From Morinoia aosen (Eukaryota; Arthropoda; Malacostraca; Amphipoda; Talitridae): DNA of 64,000 nucleotides. The DNA lies in assembly GCA_030386875.1 (NCBI GenBank), contig CM059579.1, positions 89,594,253 through 89,658,252 of the forward strand. Reading direction: 5' to 3'. The notes under the pieces were generated by a model, which had not been told where the DNA came from, made no database searches, and worked only from the letters and a program-made list of their open reading frames with translations. A program made the position numbers and the translations under genes. Every line of letters starts with the position of its first letter. Positions within the stretch are counted from its first letter, which is position 1. This document shows, one piece after another, positions 40,142 through 51,400 of the stretch.

Positions 40142-41565
40142 CACGAATACTTAGCGATGGACGAAGACAGTTTTTACGATACATACCGATCGCCACCATA
40201 GTCAATGGTCATACGTTTATTCGAGACATCCCTCCCTGTACACCCTGTCCTTGTCGTAGGGGGAGGGCTTGCCCGTCTTTGTGAAGTGCAGGGCCAAACT
40301 GACCAGGTAAAACCATATCAGGCGGGCCTGTGCTGAGGGACCTGACTGCCGAAATTCCCTCTCAAGAGCCGTTACCGCAGCTGCCATCGCAGGTTTCCTC
40401 TGCGAGTGGAGGTGCTGCAGGCGGACATCAACATGCCACTGAACTTACAATGGAACCCTACCAACGCCCAACTATGAAAATCGACGCAGCCGATGTCCCT
40501 GGTGGGAGATGGGGAAGCCAGTCACGCTGTGGAGGCCGCCGCAGCAGGCAACTGCATCTCTTGGCTGCTGACACCCATGATCCGATTCTTTCGACAGAAT
40601 ACAAACGGTTTTTCAACATCAAAGCTAACGACGGCTCGCTCTTGACCCATATAGATGTCATTGTAGCCCACCGTCATCTGTGCCGAGGGCTGGGAGGAAG
40701 ACCGGCCAAGATCACGGAGACTCGTGGAGGTGGCCTTTTGGTGGAGGTGCGCAACCAGGATCAGAGCCGTGCCATCTTGTGCATCCGCCAATTGGCTGGC
40801 GTGAGTATTGAGGTGACTGCGCATGGTAGCCTAAACGAAAGTAAGGGCACCATCTGGTATGCAAACCACCCACAGTACACTGATGAACGCCTTTTAGAAG
40901 AGTTGCAGCAGTGTGGAGTTAGGCCCTGTACCCGATGAAGAGACTGGAAAATGGCATTTTAGTTCCCACTTCCATATACATCCTCACTATCGACCGATGC
41001 TCTCTCCCTCAGTCGGTGGACGAGGTGTAGTGTACGGCAGTGCGTCTCAAAGCCACGCCGTTGTTTCAAGTGCCAAAAATACGGTCACGGAGCAAAGACG
41101 TGCCGATCTCTGAGGAGCATATGTGCTAACTGTGCTCAAGATCAGCACGAGCCGCCCTGCGACCGACCTCCAATGTGGTCAAACAGTCATAAGCAGCACT
41201 CTGCTGGATCCCGGGACTGCATGCTTCTATTACAAAATGGAAGAGGAGGTGCTTGTCACACAGACGACTCAAAGGCTAAGTTATGGAAAAGCGAAACGAT
41301 TAGTTAGCAGCAGGTACATTACCGGTGATACACCAAACGCTGAAAGAGTGCAGGACCCTCAGAGAAGACCAAGTGTTCTGACGACTGTGCGCCCAGTGGG
41401 ACCAGATGGAAACTCTGGTGCTGCTAGTTGAGAGCCCACTGCCGCTGCGAGCTGTTCGTTGCGTGCTGCGGGGCGCTCTGATATGACTAGATCACAGCAT
41501 GGCACTGAACCAGCCCAGACTCCTAGACCTTCTTTTGCTGATGCCCTGATCGATTTTCCACTTTT
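40142..41565 (+). pseudogene. Broken LINE ORF1 (Gag-like, I/Nimb group)
   Basis: The intact part (40330-40938) codes for PAKITETRGGGLLVEVRNQD and ASV-like RRM-type Gag sequence to YTDERLLEEL. Further pieces lie in other frames: RRLENGILVPTSIYIL, then CFKCQKYGHGAKTC (41062) and CANCAQDQHEPPC, two zinc knuckles, and PRPSFADAL near the end. At least two frameshifts and a stop break it. An ATG-started short frame at 40156 may be the original beginning. No ORF2 follows. It is probably of the same broad group as the element at 31221. Confidence 0.78.
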
Positions 41566-41977
41566 TAGCAGCCGCACAGGCTGAATATATATTTTATAGA
41601 TTTATGTGAGATCGTATTTTTCGTTATTTTTCATGTTTCATTGATAAGCGCAAGAATCAATAAGAAAATAGTTTAAGGTTCAAGTCAAAGACATAAATTG
41701 ACCAACAGAAACTCAAAAGTTCGTTGAAAGGTTGCAAAACATCTGCAGCCGCGGCAGTCGTCGCTCGTTGCTAAATCAACTGAAAAAGGAAGGGAAAGAA
41801 AAATTGTTTATTTTCAATAAAGTTGATACATGATATCTCTTGCATCGGTTTCAAAAATATCCTTCACACCGTCACCGGAACTGTCTAATCCAATCAGCTT
41901 CCTGGAGAGTCTAAAATAATGAAGCATGTTTGTAAAAGTTCAAACAACTGAAAAATATTCAGTGATGCAAGTGTTGT

Positions 41978-42668
41978 ATGAGCAGCAGTTACACCAGCAG
42001 CAACAGTTACACTAGCAGCAGCAGTTACACCAGCAGCAACAGTTACACTAGCAGCAGCAGTTACACCAGCAGCAGCAGTTACACCAGCAGCAGCAGTTAC
42101 GCCAGCAGCAACAGTTACACTAGCAGCAGCAGTTACACCAGCAGCAGCAGTTACGCCAGCAGCAGCAGTTACGCCAGCAGCAGCAGTTACGCCAGCAGCA
42201 GCAGTTACGCCAGCAGCAGCAGTTACGCCAGCAGCAACAGTTACGCTAGCAGCAGCAGTTACACCAGCAGCAGCAGTTACGCCAGCAGCAGCAGTTACGC
42301 CAGCAGCAGCAGTTACACCAGCAGCAGCAGTTACACCAGCAGCAGCAGTTACACCAGTAGCAACAGTTACACCAGCAGCAACAGTTACACCAGCAGCAAC
42401 AGTTACACCAGCAGCAACAGTTACACCAGCAGCAACAGATACGCCAGCAGCAGCAGTTACACCAGCAGCAGCAGTTACGCCAGCAGCAGCAGTTACGCCA
42501 GCAGCAGCAGTTACGCCAGCAGCAACAGTTGCGCTAGCAGCAGCAGTTAAGCCAACAGCAGCAGTTACACCAGCAGCAGCAGTTACACCAGCAGCAGCAG
42601 TTACACCAGCAGCAACAGTTACGCCAGCAGCAACAGTTACGCCAGCAGCAGCAGTTACACCAGCAGTG
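41978..42668. repeat. 18-bp CAG-rich minisatellite, about 38 units
   Basis: The unit AGTTACACCAGCAGCAGC varies between CAC/CGC and CAG/CAA. The minus strand is open for 274 codons as (GVTAAA)n and the plus strand for 190 codons as (SSSYTS)n. Both follow from the unit having no stop and a length divisible by 3. Confidence 0.95.
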
Positions 42669-42904
42669 AGGTAGAGTCGAAGGAAATACTGGGAAGACAA
42701 CACCCCACAAACCAACAATGCGTACGGACACAGCGAAGTGTGATGACGGTAAGAATTTCAGAGCACTAATCCCGTGCAGTAAGTTACTGAGCTCTAGTTA
42801 CCTCAGTTGAATGCCGCACTCTGCGTGTCCCTGGGCCTCTTTATTGAGAGGTATTTAGGCTAAAGAGATGAAAAGAGCGGGAGGAAAGTGTTCAGGCGGG
42901 AGTT
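42669..42904. other. Short unique spacer between arrays
   Basis: No features recognised. Confidence 0.4.
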
Positions 42905-43540
42905 GGTAACGTTAGGCCCTGCCACTCACTCCAGCCCTGCCACTCACTCCAGCCCTGCCACTCACTCCAGCCCTGACACTCACTCCAGCCTTGCCTCTCA
43001 TTCCAGCCTACCACTCACTTCAGCCCTGTCACTCACTCCAGCCTTGCCACTCATTCCAGCCTTGCCACTCATTCCATCACGCCACTCATTCCATCCCGCC
43101 ACTCACTCCATCCTGCCAATCAATCCAGCCCTGCCACTCAATCCAGCCTGTCACTCCCTCCAGCCTGTCACTCCCTCCAGCCCTGCCACTCACTCCAGCC
43201 CTGCCACTCACTACAGCCCTACCACTCATTCCAGCCCTACCACTCACCTCAGCCCTACCACTCACCTCAGCCCTGCCACTCACTCCAGCCTGCCACTCAC
43301 TCCAGCCGTTCCACTCACTCTAGCCTGCCACTCACTCTAGCCTGCCACTAACTCCAGCTTGCCACTCACTCCAGCCTGCCACTCACTCCAGCCTGCCACT
43401 CACTCCAGCCTGCCACTCACTCCAGCCTGACACTCCAGCCTGACACTCACTCCAGCCTGACACTCACTCCAGCCTGACACTCACTCCAGCCTGCCACTCA
43501 CTCCAGTTTGCCACTCACTCCAGCCGTTCCACTCACTCCA
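42905..43540. repeat. 17-18-bp CACTCACTCCAGCC repeat
   Basis: About 36 units of CCCTGCCACTCACTCCAG (18 bp) or CCTGCCACTCACTCCAG (17 bp) with substitutions. ORFs here are artefacts. Confidence 0.9.
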
Positions 43541-44998
43541 GCTTGCCACTCACTCAAGTCGTTCCACTCACTCAAGTCGTTCCACTCACTCAAGTCGTTC
43601 CAATCACTCAAGTCGTTCCACTCACTCAAGTCGTTCCACTAACTCAAGTCGTTCCACTCACTCAAGTCGTTCCACTAACTCAAGTCGTTCCACTCACTCA
43701 AGTCGTTCCACTCACTCAAGTCGTTCCACTCACTCAAGTCGTTCCACTCACTCAAGTCGTTCCACTAACTCAAGTCGTTCCACTCACTCAAGTCGTTCCA
43801 CTAACTCAAGTCGTTCCACTCACTCAAGTCGTTCCACTCACTCAAGTCGTTCCACTCACTCAAGTCGTTCCACTCACTCAAGTCGTTCCACTCACTCAAG
43901 TCGTTCCACTCACTCAAGTCGTTCCACTAACTCAAGTCGTTCCACTCACTCAAGTCGTTCCACTAACTCAAGTCGTTCCACTCACTCAAGTCGTTCCACT
44001 CACTCAAGTCGTTCCACTCACTCAAGTCGTTCCACTCACTCAAGTCGTTCCACTCACTCAAGTCGTTCCACTAACTCAAGTCGTTCCACTCACTCAAGTC
44101 GTTCCACTAACTCAAGTCGTTCCACTCACTCAAGTCGTTCCACTCACTCAAGTCGTTCCACTCACTCAAGTCGTTCCACTCACTCAAGTCGTTCCACTCA
44201 CTCAAGTCGTTCCACTCACTCAAGTCGTTCCACTAACTCAAGTCGTTCCACTCACTCAAGTCGTTCCACTAACTCAAGTCGTTCCACTCACTCAAGTCGT
44301 TCCACTCACTCAAGTCGTTCCACTCACTCAAGTCGTTCCACTAACTCAAGTCGTTCCACTCACTCAAGTCGTTCCACTAACTCAAGTCGTTCCACTCACT
44401 CAAGTCGTTCCACTCACTCAAGTCGTTCCACTCACTCAAGTCGTTCCACTCACTCAAGTCGTTCCACTCACTCAAGTCGTTCCACTCACTCAAGTCGTTC
44501 CACTCACTCAAGTCGTTCCACTCACTCCAGCCGTTCCACTTACTCCAGCCGTTCCACTCACTCAAGTCGTTCCACTCACTCAAGTCGTTCCACTCACTCC
44601 AGCCGTTCCACTTACTCCAGCCGTTCCACTCACTCCAGCTTGCCACTCACTCAAGTCGTTCCACTCACTCAAGTCGTTCCACTCACTCAAGTCGTTCCAC
44701 TCACTCAAGTCGTTCCACTCACTCAAGTCGTTCCACTCACTCCAGCCGTTCCACTTACTCCAGCCGTTCCACTCACTCCAGCTTGCCACTCACTCAAGTC
44801 GTTCCACTCACTCAAGTCGTTCCACTCACTCAAGTCGTTCCACTCACTCAAGTCGTTCCACTCACTCAAGTCGTTCCACTCACTCAAGTCGTTCCACTCA
44901 CTCCAGCCGTTCCACTCACTCCAGCCGTTCCACTTACTCCAGCCGTTCCACTTACTCCAGCCTGCCACTCACTCCAGCCGTTCCACTCATTCCAGTCG
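43541..44998. repeat. 18-bp TTCCACTCACTCAAGTCG satellite, about 80 units
   Basis: A homogeneous array with a CACTAACT variant that recurs in pairs (variant, normal, variant) every 6-9 units up to about 44395. At 44520-44960 it is mixed with CCAGCCG and CCAGCTTG units from the neighbouring array. The forward frame of 507 codons, (PLTQVV)n, is a consequence of the unit. Confidence 0.95.
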
Positions 44999-46135
44999 TG
45001 CCACTCCACCACTCCGCGTCCCCAGGGGCGTATCCCCCACCGTTGGGTGCCGTAAGCCAGCGCTGATCGACGATTGTCGAGGATGACTAGCGTATGAATA
45101 GCGTTATGTGGTTAATCAAATCAAAATAGGGTTTTATTGAGCGCACTAATCTGCAAATGCCCGGCTGTACTGGCGCTGGCCGGCCCACGTCAAAGAAACA
45201 ACCGAGAAATTAGTTTTCGTTCAAAAACTGGTCTTCGACCTGAGTGAATAAAGGCGATAGAAGGGGACCGATTTACTTGAGGCTTACGCCGTTGTGACTG
45301 GCGCGTCTGATCACTGGAAGGAACCCCGTCGCGGGATTACTGCCTCTAAGACACACAACCGACAAGCTAGTCCCGTAATTTATAGACCACATCAGCGACG
45401 TAATCTCGCACGAAAGTATATTACCAAAGTAATCTACAGAAACCCTGGTCGTCGGGGAAAATGTAGCATCAGCGTGCACTTACCCAAAGCTCGCTAATTT
45501 AAGAAGTCAACAAATCTTTGAAGGACAGTAAGTGAGTCTTTAAGGTCGAGTTTAGCCTGACAAGAAGGCGTGGATGACCGGGCGGGACGAGACGCAATGT
45601 ATGGATGTAGCTACGGCCGTTATTACGATATTGGATGATAATGGCTGTAACAAAGGCGAGACTCCCCAGCGTCTCGACAACAAAAGCACACCAATGAACA
45701 AATGCACTCGGCCTGCGTAAACAAATGCTACTCAAAAAAGCGTCTTCCTTGCAGCCGCCAGAAGCAAACATGGCGGCGCGGCTATTTTTCTCTGCAGTCG
45801 CGACCGGACAGGAAAAGTTTGATTTTGTGAACTGTTCCCTTCACGGGATTGTGGATTCTTTCTGAAATCCGTAAAAAGGCACACTGTTACTTTCTGATCT
45901 CATTTCATCATCGAGAGAAAATGTTTCGCATACGACAAAAACGTGCGGAGAAATCTAAAAGAAATTTTTTTTACCTTCTTCTTCAAAAGAATGTTTTATA
46001 CCACAGTATAAAACATTTACTCTCATTTCATCATGGATAGAAAAAAGCAATTCTTGGTGTTGGGTTGAGCAGAATAAATACAAGCAAATACCATGGGAAC
46101 TTGATAGTCAGTTCATGCTAGCATTTATAAATACA
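44999..46135. other. Mixed spacer; CpG-containing block, no sure gene
   Basis: About 45000-45780 is richer in CpG than the surroundings. A minus frame (45499-45771, 90 codons, ETLGSLAFVTAIIIQ) and a plus start AAACATGGCGGCGCGG (45767) were noted, but neither is recognised. A 10-bp hairpin ATGTTTTATA/TATAAAACAT lies at about 45990-46015. Confidence 0.3.
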
Positions 46136-46200
46136 CACACATATATATATATATATATATACTATATATATACTTTACATACATAAATAAATATATAAAG
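46136..46200. repeat. (CA)/(TA)n microsatellite
   Basis: ACACACACATATAT run followed by two TATATA blocks. Confidence 0.85.
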
Positions 46201-46202
46201 TA

Positions 46203-46402
46203 CATGTCCAGTCACGTCTAGAACCAGTCAGTCTTATCCAGGTGCCGTCAGTCATGCCCAGGTGCCGTCGGTCATGTTCACGTGGCATCAGTCATGCCCA
46301 GGTGCCGTCAGTCATGTTCAGGTGCCATCAGTCACGTCCAGGTGCCGTCAGTCACGTCCAGGTGCCGTCAGTCATGCCCAGGTGCCGTCAGTCATGTCCA
46401 GC
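46203..46402. repeat. 20-bp minisatellite, 10 units
   Basis: The unit GTGCCGTCAGTCATGCCCAG occurs with few changes in exact 20-bp register. Confidence 0.9.
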
Positions 46403-47190
46403 GCAGTTCCAGAGAGCATGAGATAATGGAAATTTCTCTCAACATTTGACAACAATCAACTTAAGCTGTCGAGTTAACACAAACACAAAACGCTCATTCA
46501 TTTCAGCTGTTTTTAATTTTTGCGTTTCTCATTAATCCCAAACGTGTCATCAGGGCCTGAAATTGTTACGTGTGACTGAAGGAGTTTTTCAGTGTGGGCA
46601 TCTGACGGTCGGTTAGCTGGAGTGATTTGCAGGTGGGAGATGGCCGAATGCGACAAGTTTATAAGTGTAGATAATAAGTTTTTTCAGAGTCATGTAAATT
46701 GCTATGGAATTAAGCCCTTTATTTGTGGCATTCAAGCTCAGTTCTAAAAAATGCAATCTATTGAATCATTGCCTCGTTTATAATAACATGAAAAAACATT
46801 GTTTTTATTGCGAGCAAACGATCCTATGAGCACCAGAAGAAAATAACGATTCACCTAGTTATTTAGGATATAATTGAATAATTACCCACAATATAAGAGG
46901 AAAAAATTATGGCTTCTACTCACCTTCTCAGTATTTACCTCACATTTTCCCTTCCTCCCTCGGAACATTGTTTTCTCTTCCTTTTAAACCCATCTTAAAA
47001 GCTCTCCTCCCTCATTACTCTCCATGTAACCCATTACCCCTCTCATACTCCCTCATTACTCCTATCTCCCTCCCCTCACCCACATTCTCCCCTCACGTTC
47101 CCTTACTTCCCGCCTCCCCTCACCGCAGCTGGAGAGGGTCGAAATATTATACCAAAGTAGATCGGACGCCCAAATTTACGATGAAAATGT
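46403..47190. other. Spacer with pyrimidine-rich strand bias
   Basis: 46940-47130 is strongly C/T-rich on + (CCCTC, CTCCC). No gene seen. Confidence 0.4.
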
Positions 47191-47194
47191 TAAA

Positions 47195-47370
47195 GAAATG
47201 GTGGGTGTGTGGGTGTGTGGCTGGTGTGTGAGTGTGTGGGTGTGTATCTGGTGTGTAAGTGTGTGGCTGGTGTGTTTGTGTGTGTGTGATTGGTGTGTGG
47301 GTGTGTGGTTGGTGTGTGGGTGTGTGGCTGGTGTGTGGGTGTGTGGCTGGTGTGTGAGTGTGTGGCGGAA
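47195..47370. repeat. GTGTGTGGGTGTGTGGCTG minisatellite
   Basis: Alternating GTGTGTGG and CTGGTGTGTG blocks. On the minus strand it reads as (THTPTHQPH)n, not a gene. Confidence 0.9.
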
Positions 47371-49498
47371 AACCTGAAGAGAACCACGACCGACAGACGA
47401 CAGGATGTCGACAGGATGCAATAAAGGCAGTAATTGCTCTGAACTGAAAGTGAAGAAGAAGCTAATTCAAAGAAAGCCAGTGTGGGAGAAGGAAAAAAAT
47501 ATTTAAGAATGAAAGGATAAAGGCAACTTCTTCAAAAATTCTGCATTATGCAAGGCATGTACAGTATTACGGTAGGGGTAGATCAGTGCGTATGTATGGT
47601 AACAATCAAGTTATTCCCAGATTTTCATTAACATTTGAACGTTGGCATAACTTTGGTTACCAATGATTTGACATTATAATGTTTTCAGTAATAGCATCAA
47701 GTACAGTGACTTCAATTTAAATGTCCCTTGGTTGGCAGTAAAATGATTTGACGTTCAAGATGTTTTCATGAGATAATATTTCCTATAACATAACTACAGG
47801 CAAGATTTTAATATTTAAGCAAACTACAGGCACGATTTTAAGTAATTAATACAGTTATTTTAAGATCATTACAGAACTCAGAAAACTTGAAGGAAACAAA
47901 GAAACGCTACAGGACCAAATACCCGCAGAGTTTACTCCCTCAATAAACAACATCGTAACGTATAGACCTGCCACACTGTCAGTACACCCTGTAACTCGAG
48001 ATCATGGTGAACGTGTAACTTAACTCGTTTACCTTATTTGAATTTATATAACTCGTTTAACTAATCGCAGTTTGAATTAGTATGGTGGCGAAAATTAATG
48101 TTTTGCGATCATCTCTATCGTCCAAATTGTCTTCTATTTTCCTTAGCAATATTTTGAGTTGCCACTTATCAGAATTTTGAACGCTGAGTTCCGTTCTACA
48201 AGTGAAAGTAGCCAGTTATCAGAATTTGTACTGTAGTATCGCAAAGTCTTGATATCTGATAAAGTCTTGACATCAAAGCAAATAGGGCAAAGCCTTGACA
48301 TCAAAGTCGTGACAATGACATTACGGTTATTTGAACAATTTTGGGAAACATGTCGTGAATTCCTGAAATTCAGATCGCAATTGAGTAATATTGAGCCACA
48401 TGGCATGAATTCCTACCCTAATTGACGACTTGGAGTTGAAGTTGTGAATTCCTGTGACTTTAAGGTCGTAATTGAACAATTTTAAGAAACATAGTACGAA
48501 TTCCTACCGTAATTGAGGACTTGGGGTTGACATCGTGAATTCCTGTGACTTTAGGTCGTAATTGAGGACATGAAGTTGACTTCCCCAGCGTCTGTCTTCC
48601 TTTTGGCGGCCAAAACAGCGGGAAGGAACGCAGCCGCCGCAGTTCGGCTGCTCGGTGCCTCCATCTTACGGCCCCGCAGCCCCCAAATGGCAGTAGGGGT
48701 GCGGCTTTCCCTGCAAAATAATACTTTATTTAGTAATTTTCATATTATTTCCAAAATGAATTAATGTAACTGCATAATAATGATATTAATATTTTATTAA
48801 TTTCATAATATTTATATTAATATAATATTAAATATTTATTATGCTATGTTTTTATATTATATTTGTATATGATATATATGATATATTAAATATTTATATT
48901 GTATTAATTATCTTTTTATATCTTATTTCATGCAAAACTAGTTGCAACTTTTCACCAGAAAGATATTTGTCTTCATGAATATTGATTCGAGTAACCATAG
49001 AATAAGGAATAAACTAAGTAGTTGAGTTAAATAAATGTTGAGGTAATGTCTTGTTCATTGTAGAGCTGGATGGTTCGACTCAAGATTCTAATACACAACA
49101 AGTCAGCAAATTGAGAGGGGTTAATATTCTTTAATAAAAAAGAGGTTTCGAAAAAATAATTGTAGATCATAACTTCAACATTAAAATATAACAAGTGCAA
49201 TATTGGTAATTGACAAGAATTTTCATTTAATTTGAAGTTACACTAAGTTGAAATCGTCTAAATGTTTGAATAAGATATAGTTATAATTCACCCTGGGCAA
49301 ATTTTGTCTATGATAGTTTCTGAAGAATCTTTGAGCTAACGGGACGTTAATTTGTTTTCAGTTACACTATCAACTCTGTCGATGTCAGTTTTGATCTTCG
49401 TGAAGTAATACATGAATAAAAGTTTACTTTGACTTCCCTTAACCAAGGAACTAATTTGAAACTAGTCAGCTCTGTGTTGTAGTTTAAACAATTCAAAA
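47371..49498. other. AT-rich spacer with degenerate repeats and a small GC-rich block
   Basis: A decayed repeat at 48400-48570 (GAATTCCTGTGACTTTA-GGTCGTAATTGA twice, CCTACC-TAATTGA-GACTTGG twice). 48580-48710 is GC-rich and contains, on the minus strand, AAGATGGAGGCACC, a fair start context, but the frame has no known relatives. 48770-48920 is extremely AT-rich. Confidence 0.35.
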
Positions 49499-49830
49499 CC
49501 GGTTCTTTTTTGTTTGCCCACAAGATGTTTTTAAAATTGTCCAGCATCGCGGCGCCGAGCTTTTTAAATCTCAAAATACTATTTGAGTGCTGACAAACCA
49601 TGGTCGAAAAATTCCCATGCTGCTTACACGTTGTATTTTACAAACCGAGAATGAAAAGCAATTCTAAACCGCTCCCTTTTTGCCTGACAAGATGTTTTTA
49701 AGATTTTCCAACATGGCGGAAGAGCTTTTCAAATCTCCGATTTCCCTTTACGTGGTGACAAATCGTATTCTAAAAATTCCCATCCTACCTACATGTTGTA
49801 TTTTACAAACCGCGAATGAATCTTCCCCGC
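49499..49830. repeat. Tandem duplication, about 170 bp x 2
   Basis: Both units contain ACAAGATGTTTTTAA, CCA-CAT-GCGG, AGCTTTT-AAATCTC, AAAAATTCCCAT and TTGTATTTTACAAACCG-GAATGAA. The second unit reads AACATGGCGGAAGAG. Confidence 0.7.
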
Positions 49831-51200
49831 TGAGAAAATCCCTCCGCACACTGGCTTTTTGCGGCGGCTTCATCGCCGTTACGAGAGGCAGACGCACTTG
49901 GCCTTCCTCATTCTGGCTGGAATTTCATTTCAGATGCGGAATTCTGGTCGAGTTTATTTTGTGCGGGGCAGAATTGGTGGGAGAGCAAGCGGCGGGCTGG
50001 CGGAGGTTCGATGATCATGGCTGGCGGAGGCACGATGACGCCAGCCTGCGGTCCATCGCTGTGGCGGTGAGAGCAATTTGGCTAAAAGCCCTCGGTCCTT
50101 ACCCTGTAATATCGCCCCCCTTGGGGAGCTGGAGGGGAGGGAGGGGGGGAGGGAAGGGGGTTATGCCACTAAAGGGGAAGAGAGAGGGAGAGGTTGAGGG
50201 TTCTCTTCTGGGAGGGTTGGGACCTAGGGCTCAGCAAGGAGGGGTTTTATAAAGAGATTTCAAAGGAAAGAAGGTTTTCGAAAGAAAGGATAGCTTTAAA
50301 CTCATCTGAGAGAACGGAACTGGTACGTGTGGAAGAGTAGACAAAGCTGAATAAAAACTGAGACTATCTACGAGATATAATTAGAGCCGGAGAGTGGTAA
50401 AGAATACGTTAAATAAAAGAAAGACGACTAAGATTGCTTGAGGAATAACACAGATTGTCAACAAGAATTCAAGAAGTCAATGCTAGCTGAAAATTTACAA
50501 GGCGAAGGTTGACAAAAGAGAACGGATTCCTGCTAAAAGGTCGCTAGATTGACACATATCGTGATTATTGAATTATGAAATGAATGGACAATTTATCCGG
50601 GATAAAATTGCATCAGCTAAAACGGCAGAGACACTTAAATGTTGACGTTTTGAAATAACCGAAGTTTGATCAGCGCACAACAGTTGTGTGGTGGCTCATA
50701 TCTTCCTTTCCCCGCACACGAATTTCTAGCTAACTGTTTTGTCGTTGCGTGCATTCTTTAAGCCTTACACTGATTGCTGATTTGTTTCAAATAAAAAGTA
50801 TTCTTGTTACTACACTCCAGCGAATATGCATGTACAGTATACTGCGCGTAGAAACAATCAGATTGGAAAAAGTTTTTGAAACAATATAAAAGAAAAAGAT
50901 GAAAGCGATAGATGCTCAAACAAAGACAACGCCAAACCCTCAAAAATGATTTAAAAAAACACATTTTCTTTATTTCATCAAAAGGAAGGCACACCTATCA
51001 ACTTGGGACTTCACATCTTGCCCTTGTAATGGCTCACTGAAGAAATATCTATTCACGCACGAGTATTGTTTTCCAGGCGTTAAACTTTGTTTGTTTAATT
51101 ATAATTATAAATTATTACTAGGAGTATCTGAGTTGAAAAATAATTTAATCTACGTCACTCACACGATCCCAAACTTTAGAAATATGAGAAAATTGAAAAT
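49831..51200. other. GC-richer block then AT-rich spacer; no sure gene
   Basis: A plus frame (49680-50252, 190 codons) crosses a moderately GC-rich part (49840-50060) with a possible donor TGGCG|GTGAGAG near 50068. No family was recognised, and it may be a first exon or nothing. 50120-50245 is purine-rich. Confidence 0.2.
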
Positions 51201-51204
51201 TATA

Positions 51205-51400
51205 AAGTCTACGGTGTTTAGAGCCCATATTTAACTATCGAAACGTGTGTGCTGAGAGAGTCTACGGTATTTAGTATTCATATTTAAGTATCATGATTCA
51301 GTTTCAAAAAAGTCTACGGCATTTAGCACCCACATTTAAGTATCGAAAATTATGTGTGGGAGAAAGTCTACGGTGTTTGGTACTCACATTTAAACACCTC
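51205..51400. repeat. Degenerate repeat, about 60 bp x 4
   Basis: AGTCTACGG-TTTAG followed by CATATTTAA-TATC recurs at 51207, 51259, 51311 and 51365. Confidence 0.65.

Noticed and set aside
41062..41160. Host zinc-knuckle protein gene
   Set aside because: CX2CX4HX4C pair in the context of LINE Gag sequence and broken frames; retrotransposon origin is simpler.
43543..45066. 507-codon ORF (PLTQVV repeat)
   Set aside because: A consequence of an 18-bp tandem unit; no start context, domain or unique sequence beyond the array.
45767..45865. AAACATGGCGGCGCGG start with a 33-codon frame
   Set aside because: Good start context only; frame short, no donor or family match.
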